64,000 nt of DNA from Planctomycetia bacterium (lineage in GTDB: Bacteria; Planctomycetota; Planctomycetia; Pirellulales; UBA1268), in contig JAIOPD010000030.1 in assembly GCA_021414115.1 (NCBI GenBank), forward strand, positions 1 to 64,000. Direction: 5' to 3'. Every line of letters starts with the position of its first letter. Positions within the stretch are counted from its first letter, which is position 1. Both the position numbers and the translations under genes were made by a program. Of the stretch, positions 57,623 through 64,000 are shown one piece after another. The notes beneath the pieces are model-generated. The model was not told the origin of the DNA. It saw nothing but the letters and a program-made list of their open reading frames with translations, and ran no database searches.

Positions 57623-58972
57623 TTAGACGAGGCCGGTGAGGGGGCCGTCGCCGCAGTAGTCGGGATTGCCGAAGCGGGCGAGTTCGGTGTGGCCCATGGC
57701 GTGGGCAAGCGCAAGCAGGAAGCGGTTGTGGGGTACGCCGGCATACTCGGCTGCGCGACCCATCGAGAAGCCGAGGCCGTTTCCCACGAGCACCCACGGG
57801 ATGTCGGCATGCGAGTGGGAGTTGCCCTCGCCCAGTTCGTTGGTCCAGAGAATCGTCGTGTGATCGAGCAGGGAGCCGCTGCCGCCCGGTTCCGGCGTCT
57901 CGGCGAGCCGTTTCGCCAAATGGGCCACCTCGCCTGCATACCAGGCGTTGATTTTCGTGAGCTTCTCCTGAGCGGCCTCGTTGGAGTTGGGCTCGTGGGA
58001 GAGCTCGTGCTGCCCCTCGTCGACCCCGAGCCATTTGAACCGTGGCGAGCCGACCGACTGCGTGTATTGCAGCGAGGCCACGCGGGTGAAGTCGGCCGCC
58101 AGTGAGGAGACGACCAGTTCGATCTGCATCCGGCTGATCTTCGGCATCTGATCGTTCTGTTCGACGACGCCCTCCTCCAGCACGGGCACGGCATGGGTCG
58201 CCGTATCGCGATGGGCCGCAAGATCCTGTTCGAACGATCTCACGAGCGCCGCGTGCTCCTCGAGGATCCGACGGTCCTCCGCCGGCAGCGCCTTGCTCAC
58301 GGTCGCGAGATCCTCGCGGACGTCGTCGAGCACACTCTGCATGCTCTCGCGGTCCTTCATCTGACCGTAGAGCTTGTGGAACATCTGATAGGGATCGTCA
58401 ATCGGCGCCACGGGGCGATTGGGGCCCGAGTAGACCATGCGGCTCCAGGTGTCGGCCTTGTTGGGCACGAGCACGCCGAACTCGAGCGATCCGAACCGCG
58501 TGGCCGTCTCCGGCCGCGTCTGCAGGTGGTTCCTGATCTCCTGGTCGATCGAGATGCCGCTCGACCAGCCGGCAGGCGTGTCGCCACCACCCTGCACGTT
58601 GCCCGGAAACAGCTCGATGCCGGTGAGCAGGCAGCCCATGCCACGCATGTGGAGGTCACCGTCCCCCAACACCTTGTTGTGGACGCCCTTGAGCGTGAGC
58701 ATGCGATCGCGGAAGGCATCGAGGGGCTGAAGAATCGGCGGCAGGTCGGCCGGCACCTGCACCGGACCGGGCGTGAGGAACGGCCCGGGGATCGTGGGCC
58801 AGAAGTTCTTCCTCACCACGCCGTCGGGGCTGAACACGACGATCAGCCGCTTCTTGGGCGTTGCCGTCGCCGCCCTCAGACTCGGCAGGTTGCCGAGAAA
58901 CGGAAGGACCGCGGAGCCCACGCCAAGCCGGCGGAGCAGGTCACGGCGGGAGAGCAGGAAGGTGGATGTCAT
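57623..58972 (-). CDS. DUF1552 family protein (Tat-like signal)
   Basis: [41 protein letters not shown]...[44 protein letters not shown]. Confidence 0.93.
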   Translation of the reverse strand: MTSTFLLSRRDLLRRLGVGSAVLPFLGNLPSLRAATATPKKRLIVVFSPDGVVRKNFWPTIPGPFLTPGPVQVPADLPPILQPLDAFRDRMLTLKGVHNKVLGDGDLHMRGMGCLLTGIELFPGNVQGGGDTPAGWSSGISIDQEIRNHLQTRPETATRFGSLEFGVLVPNKADTWSRMVYSGPNRPVAPIDDPYQMFHKLYGQMKDRESMQSVLDDVREDLATVSKALPAEDRRILEEHAALVRSFEQDLAAHRDTATHAVPVLEEGVVEQNDQMPKISRMQIELVVSSLAADFTRVASLQYTQSVGSPRFKWLGVDEGQHELSHEPNSNEAAQEKLTKINAWYAGEVAHLAKRLAETPEPGGSGSLLDHTTILWTNELGEGNSHSHADIPWVLVGNGLGFSMGRAAEYAGVPHNRFLLALAHAMGHTELARFGNPDYCGDGPLTGLV

Positions 58973-61311
58973 GGCGTGGTCTCCGGAACGGCGGCCTGGG
59001 CCACCTCGAGCGTCGGCGGCAGTGCCGCCACCGTCATGATATCGACGAGCAGGCGGGGCACGCTGAAGCCGCCGGCCACGAATGACTGGCGGAGCTTTTC
59101 CAGCGTGTCGGGGCCCCAGGCCCGGGCCGGCTGCTTCACGAGGGCATGAAACAGGCTCTGCACGAAGGCCTCCTGGGCATCGCGGCTGGCGGCCACGTAG
59201 GCGGCCAGTTCCCGGGCGCCGCGAAACCGTGCCGCCGGCCCTTCGCGTGGCAGGTAGCCGCCCGACGGGTCGATGGGCTTGGCATCGCCGCCGCGGATCT
59301 CATTTCCGCGATACCGGCCGACCGCGTCGAACTCCTCCAGCGCGAAGCCGAGCGGATTGATCATCGTATGGCACGACTGGCAGGCGACCGCCTTCGTTTG
59401 CAGCGTCACCCGTTCGCGTGTCGTGAGGTCGGGATGCTGTTCAGGGGCGAGCGGGGCGATGGCCTCCTGCGGCGGCTTGAGCGTGTTGCCAAGAATGCTC
59501 CGGGCGAGGAACACACCACGGTGGATCGGCGACGTCGCGCTCGAGTAGGACAGCACGCTCATCATGTAGGGATGGGAGAGCAGTCCGCCACGCTTCCCAT
59601 CGTCGAGCCGCACCCGGCGAAACGGCTCGTCGGGCCGAAGGCTGACGCCGTAGAATGGTGCCAGCCGGCCGTTCACGTAGACCTCGTCATCGGTGAAGAG
59701 GCGGCGGAAGTCGCCTTCGCGCCACACCGCGTCGTCGAGAAACAGTTCCAGGCTCGTGCGCAGGTCGGCCGCGACCTCCGGCGAGAACGCGGAGAACTCC
59801 TTGGCGTCCTTGGTGATCTCCGGGCCGAGATCGACGCGGAGCCAGCCGAAGATGAAGTCGCGGACCTTGGCCCGCGTGCGACGATCCTGGACCATCCGCT
59901 CGGCCTGCCTCCGCACCTGCTCGGGAGTTCCGAGCTGATGCTTCGCAGCGGCGTCCCAGAGCGGCTGGTCGGGGATCGAATCCCAAAGACCGAATGACAG
60001 CCGGGCGGCCGTATCGAAAGGTTCGTTCGTCGCAGCCACCGCGTCGGCCTCGCGGTAGAGAAACCGCGGCGAGCCGAGCGTGAGCAGCAGCGAGCGCTTG
60101 AGGGCGGCGTCGAGGTCGGGGGCGTCGGCGAACGGCCGGTCGATCACCAGGGCCGTCAGTTCGGGCGTGAGCGGCCGGCGGAAGGCCCGCTCGGCGAAGC
60201 GGGCGGCGAACCGACGCAACTTGTCGGCCCGATCGGCCGCGTCACGCTTTGCCCCGGCCAGATGCTCGGCCTGCTCCAGGCAATAGTCGGCCGTCTCGAC
60301 CGCGGCCGCCGTCGTGGCTGCAAACCACTCCTGCGAGATGGTCGTACCCCGCTCGTAGCCGATCGACTTGTCGTCGGGGGGAAAGGGCGTCTGCACCACG
60401 AGCACCGGGTGTGCATCGTGCGGGATCAGGCACCGCTGCGGCACGGGCTCGAGAAGGCCGTAGGGGGCCTTCCAGAGCAGGCTGATCGAGGCCTTGCTCG
60501 GCAGTTCGTGCTTCGTGTTGTCAACGCCCTGATTGGCTTTTGAAAACTCGAGCCGCAGCGGGTAGGCCCGGCCACCGAGCAGGAGGATCGTGGCCCGGTA
60601 TTCGGTCTCGTTGCCCGACTTCACAGAGCCGTCGATCAGCGGCGGCTCGTACCAGGCGGTGTTGACGGCCAGACGCACCGAATGCTCCGTGCGCACGACA
60701 AACTCATAGACGCCCGTTTCGGGGGGCACGATCGATCCGGTCCAGCGGATCGCGAAGCGGTTGGGCTCGAATCGCTCCGGATCGGGCCCTTCAATGCCAA
60801 AGCGGAAATCGATCTGCGGATCGATCTGCTCGTAGACGAGGCTCTTGCCGCGGTCGAAGTCGCGGCCGTGGAAGTATTCCCCCTTGAGTCCACGGCGGTC
60901 ATCGATGCCGGGGCCGTGACCGCGGAAACTTGCCACGAGATCGGCGGCGGTGTTTTGGTACTGCCGCACGGTGAGTCGCGAAAGCTCGACGCGGGCGGGG
61001 CGGTTGCGATCGCGGGCCACGGGCGAATAAAAAGCCTCGTGGATGTATTCGGCCACCTGCCGGGCGGCCTCACCTGTGACCTTCGCCGGATCATCCTCCG
61101 GCATGGTTTCGTCGATGTAGGCCGCGAGTTGATTGACCGACCGGTCGCCGACGAGCGGGTCAGGCAGGTCCGCCGTGCCGCCACCCGTCTCGCCGTGACA
61201 GCGGCCGCAGTGCTCCTTGTAGATCGCCAGACCTGGATGGTCGGCGGCCCTCACGCTCGCGACGACGAGCGTGAGGCAGACCGCGCGGATCATGTCCGTC
61301 AAGCTGGGCAT
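58969..61311 (-). CDS. PSCyt3 + PA14-like + DUF1587/1592/1588/1585 family protein
   Basis: [114 protein letters not shown]. Confidence 0.93.
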   Translation of the reverse strand: MPSLTDMIRAVCLTLVVASVRAADHPGLAIYKEHCGRCHGETGGGTADLPDPLVGDRSVNQLAAYIDETMPEDDPAKVTGEAARQVAEYIHEAFYSPVARDRNRPARVELSRLTVRQYQNTAADLVASFRGHGPGIDDRRGLKGEYFHGRDFDRGKSLVYEQIDPQIDFRFGIEGPDPERFEPNRFAIRWTGSIVPPETGVYEFVVRTEHSVRLAVNTAWYEPPLIDGSVKSGNETEYRATILLLGGRAYPLRLEFSKANQGVDNTKHELPSKASISLLWKAPYGLLEPVPQRCLIPHDAHPVLVVQTPFPPDDKSIGYERGTTISQEWFAATTAAAVETADYCLEQAEHLAGAKRDAADRADKLRRFAARFAERAFRRPLTPELTALVIDRPFADAPDLDAALKRSLLLTLGSPRFLYREADAVAATNEPFDTAARLSFGLWDSIPDQPLWDAAAKHQLGTPEQVRRQAERMVQDRRTRAKVRDFIFGWLRVDLGPEITKDAKEFSAFSPEVAADLRTSLELFLDDAVWREGDFRRLFTDDEVYVNGRLAPFYGVSLRPDEPFRRVRLDDGKRGGLLSHPYMMSVLSYSSATSPIHRGVFLARSILGNTLKPPQEAIAPLAPEQHPDLTTRERVTLQTKAVACQSCHTMINPLGFALEEFDAVGRYRGNEIRGGDAKPIDPSGGYLPREGPAARFRGARELAAYVAASRDAQEAFVQSLFHALVKQPARAWGPDTLEKLRQSFVAGGFSVPRLLVDIMTVAALPPTLEVAQAAVPETTP

Positions 61312-61569
61312 GGCGATGCTGACAGGAGGGAAGACCGGCGGGACGGCTCGGGCCGATGGTTTCGGTATTTTATCTCTCTTTCGGCTTTCTCGCGAGGCTG
61401 ACGCAAGGCGGATGCGGCCGACCGGAAGGAAATCGTTAGCAAGGGCGCAATAACGCGGCGGTGTTGGTTTGCCGCTGGGAGTATGCGCTTGTAAGGTTCT
61501 GGGCGACGAGCGGAACACCTCCATCCTAGGAGGAGCAGTTCTGCACATTCCCATCATCGTTGGCGGTGT

Positions 61570-62112
61570 TCAGCGGCCCGGCACACGACCCGCGAGGGCG
61601 CCGGTGACGTCTTCTGGAAGCGCTGCCTCGAGGTGAGGATGGGCCTCCACGAGCCGGGCGATGTCGCCGAGATCCTTGATCGCCTTGCTGGGCCTCCGCT
61701 CCGGCGTCCGCCACTCCTTGATTTTGCCGGCAAGCGTATCCCCAAGGGTCGCCACCCGCAGCAGAATCCCATGCACATCCGCGGCAACCGCACGGGAGGC
61801 GAAGTCCTTGTAAAAGTCTTCCGTGCTCAACTGCAGGCTGACTTGTGAGTGCCCCCGGAAGTTCACCGACCAGGAGTGGCGTTCCGCCGTGAAGCCCGCC
61901 CGTTCCAGTGCGGCGACGGCCTGCTCGATCTCGTCGACCGCCACGACGAAATCGACGTCGCGAGTGACCATCGGCTCGGCGGCCCAGTGGTTTACGGCGA
62001 TGCCGCCGATGGCGCACCAGTGGAGTTCGGCACGCTCCAACGCATCGACCATTCGCATGACGTCATCAGCGCCGCCTGCTGTCTGCCAATCGTAGAACTG
62101 CCGTCCCGTCAT
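61570..62112 (-). CDS. AbiEii/DUF6036-like nucleotidyltransferase
   Basis: WCAIGGIAVNHWAAEPMVTRDVDFVVAV (GGxAxxxxG..R.T.D.D-like NTase core). Confidence 0.75.
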   Translation of the reverse strand: MTGRQFYDWQTAGGADDVMRMVDALERAELHWCAIGGIAVNHWAAEPMVTRDVDFVVAVDEIEQAVAALERAGFTAERHSWSVNFRGHSQVSLQLSTEDFYKDFASRAVAADVHGILLRVATLGDTLAGKIKEWRTPERRPSKAIKDLGDIARLVEAHPHLEAALPEDVTGALAGRVPGR

Positions 62113-62494
62113 GCGAATCAGTGTACACCCAAAGGGCCGTCTGCAGGACGGTCGCTTCGGCGCCGCCGGCGGCTGCCGCAAGGGCGGTGGTTTCATCGGG
62201 CTTGGCGGGAGTCACCGGGGCACGCGTCGAAAATGCCACGCACAACTGTGCAGCGGTGCCTGGTGTGCGAGGTGCCCGGTGACGGATCGGAGCTGGTCAT
62301 CAACCTCGGCCCACGTCCGCCGGGTGAAGCCAGATGAACGTCGGCGCCCGCGGTGGCTAGGCTTTCGAGGTCAAGGCCCGTCTTCGTTCGTATCATGGCT
62401 CGGGGCAGACCAATTGCGGCGGGCTCGAAAGGGGACGCTGCCCCCAGGATTCCGGTTTCTGTGGCCGGCGGTCAGCGGCAATGATGTCTTCAGG

Positions 62495-63067
62495 ATGGCT
62501 GCACCGATCACCACCGCCGTGCCTTCCGACCCGATCCCCGCTGCGGACCCGTCGCTGGTGGAGCGGCATCGTGGCTGGCTGGAGCGGCTGGTGGCGGCTC
62601 GTACGTGCAGCCGCGACGCGGTCGATGATGTGTTGCAGGAGGTGGCGTTAGCGGTCGCGCGGACCGGGCAGCCGCCCGTCGGCGAGCACGAGGAACGTCC
62701 GTGGGTGTGCACGATCGCCATCCGGCAGTGCGCGCTCTTTCTGCGGCGGGCTTCCCGGCGGGCCCGACTGCGCACGCGTGCGGTGGAGCAGCGGTCAGGG
62801 GCTGCTACCGACCGGCTGCAGGACGACCCGATCTACTGGCTCATGGCTCGCGAGGACGCAGGGCTCGTGGCGAGAGCCCTCGCCGGCCTGGGCCGCGACG
62901 ACCGGCAACTCCTCGAATGGAAATACGTTGAAGAGCACACGTATCCGCAATTGGCCGCCAGGCTCGAGGTGCCGCGGCACGTGGTGGAATACCGGGTGGT
63001 CACCGCAAAAAAGCGGCTGCGGGGTCTGCTGATCGACATGGGCTTGGGAGAAGATGATTCGCGATGA
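62495..63067 (+). CDS. RNA polymerase ECF-like sigma factor
   Basis: Region 2-like SRDAVDDVLQEVALAV and region 4-like LLEWKYVEEHTYPQLAARLEVPRHVVEYRVVTAKKRLRGLL; ATG 62495. Confidence 0.88.
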   Translation: MAAPITTAVPSDPIPAADPSLVERHRGWLERLVAARTCSRDAVDDVLQEVALAVARTGQPPVGEHEERPWVCTIAIRQCALFLRRASRRARLRTRAVEQRSGAATDRLQDDPIYWLMAREDAGLVARALAGLGRDDRQLLEWKYVEEHTYPQLAARLEVPRHVVEYRVVTAKKRLRGLLIDMGLGEDDSR

Positions 63068-63660
63068 ACCGACATGCAGAAAAAGCGGCAGACGCCGCCG
63101 CGTGGGAACGAGCGATCGAGACGTGTGCGAGCGGCGATCTCGACCGCGTTGAGGAAGATAGGCTGCTCGCCCGCTGCGAGAGCGAGCCGAAGCGGTGGCG
63201 AGCGGTGGCGCTTGCCTGTGTCGAGCACCGGCGGCTGACGGCGGCGATGAAGTCCCTGCCGCGTGCTGCATTCCCGCCTGCAGGAAGCGAACAGGTGCTG
63301 GAGCCTCGAGAAGCCCCCAGGAGGATCCGGCAGGTGACGTTCCGGGCCTTGGCTTCGACACTCGCGCTCGTCGCCTGCGGTATGGCGGCGGGCTACCACC
63401 TGGGCTCCAGTCGCAGCGGCACGACGGCCACCGATGCGAGCCGGCCTGATGGCGGCGATCCCGTCCTGGCCTCTCAGTTCGCCGCCTTGGCCCAGCCGCT
63501 GCTGCCCGACGCTGCACGGCAGGTGCTCCGGGACGCGGGTCTCGAGGTCCGCGAGGAGCCGGTGGTGTACCTCGTTGACGGCCGGAATGGTGAACGGTGG
63601 GCCGTGCCCGAGAAACAACTCCAGATCCGTTTGGTCGGCAGCGACCGCCGACAGCCCTGA
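63064..63660 (+). CDS. Putative anti-sigma-like membrane protein
   Basis: 4-nt overlap with sigma gene; single TM ALASTLALVACGMAAGYHLG. Confidence 0.6.
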   Translation: MNRHAEKAADAAAWERAIETCASGDLDRVEEDRLLARCESEPKRWRAVALACVEHRRLTAAMKSLPRAAFPPAGSEQVLEPREAPRRIRQVTFRALASTLALVACGMAAGYHLGSSRSGTTATDASRPDGGDPVLASQFAALAQPLLPDAARQVLRDAGLEVREEPVVYLVDGRNGERWAVPEKQLQIRLVGSDRRQP

Positions 63661-63747
63661 CCACGATCGCATGGGGCCGACTGCAGACACGCAGAGTGCG
63701 ATTCCTGTTTTCACAACCGTTTTTCAGAGCCACCAGGAGAAAGTGCC

Positions 63748-64000
63748 ATGAAGTTCACGATGCCAACCCTGATCCTGCTCGCCCTTTCGATGCCGACCGT
63801 CTGGGGGGACGACGCCCCGCAGCCGAAGACCGGTGTCGGGGATGTGAGCGTGCAGGTGCAGGTGCTCGAAGGGGCCGGCGGAGCGACGAAGATCGAAGGA
63901 GCCGGAGGCGAGGCCAAGGCGTTCGTGATCCGGATCGGCCCCGACGGCAAGGTGGAATTCAAGAACGCGTTGCCGCCGGACGTGGAGAAGAAGGTTCAGG
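63748..64000 (+). CDS. Secreted hypothetical protein (partial, runs off window end)
   Basis: AGGAGA SD, ATG 63748, signal peptide MKFTMPTLILLALSMPTVWG. Confidence 0.6.
   Translation, partial: MKFTMPTLILLALSMPTVWGDDAPQPKTGVGDVSVQVQVLEGAGGATKIEGAGGEAKAFVIRIGPDGKVEFKNALPPDVEKKVQ

Overview
High-GC chromosomal window from a planctomycete (likely Pirellulales-like: PSCyt/DUF1549-DUF1553, DUF1501, DUF1552/DUF1592 proteins, DUF1559 pseudopilins, PEP-CTERM proteins, DUF6800). Much of it is housekeeping: ileS (partial), DEAD helicase/RRM pair, punA-like phosphorylase, argJ-argC, split coaB/coaC, rpoZ, gmk, yicC, secG, tpiA, pheA, dnaK-clpB, a 5-oxoprolinase PxpA/PxpBC cluster and one tRNA-Ser(UGA). 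The best candidate for an undescribed system is a translationally coupled minus-strand operon at about 12.6-20.0 kb. It encodes a PqqD-like (RRE) protein, an HPr-kinase-like ATPase fused to a glycosyltransferase, a paralogous stand-alone glycosyltransferase, GT2 and GT4 enzymes, and an uncharacterised nucleotidyltransferase fused to a beta-sandwich tail. This resembles the B1/K/N tailoring genes of lasso-peptide clusters without a visible macrocyclase, protease or precursor. Other notable signals: a ~107-bp dispersed intergenic palindromic repeat (4 full copies plus partials); two strong sigma54 promoter matches (one beside a receiver-less sigma54 activator and a PEP-CTERM gene, one in front of dnaK); a PEP-CTERM/FGE protein fused in frame to a broken DUF1559 pseudopilin; and a gene graveyard next to tRNA-Ser (orphan HEPN carrying a possible MNT tail, pyruvate-carboxylase biotin-domain remnant lacking its lysine). 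All assignments come from reading the sequence and recalling families; no database search was run.
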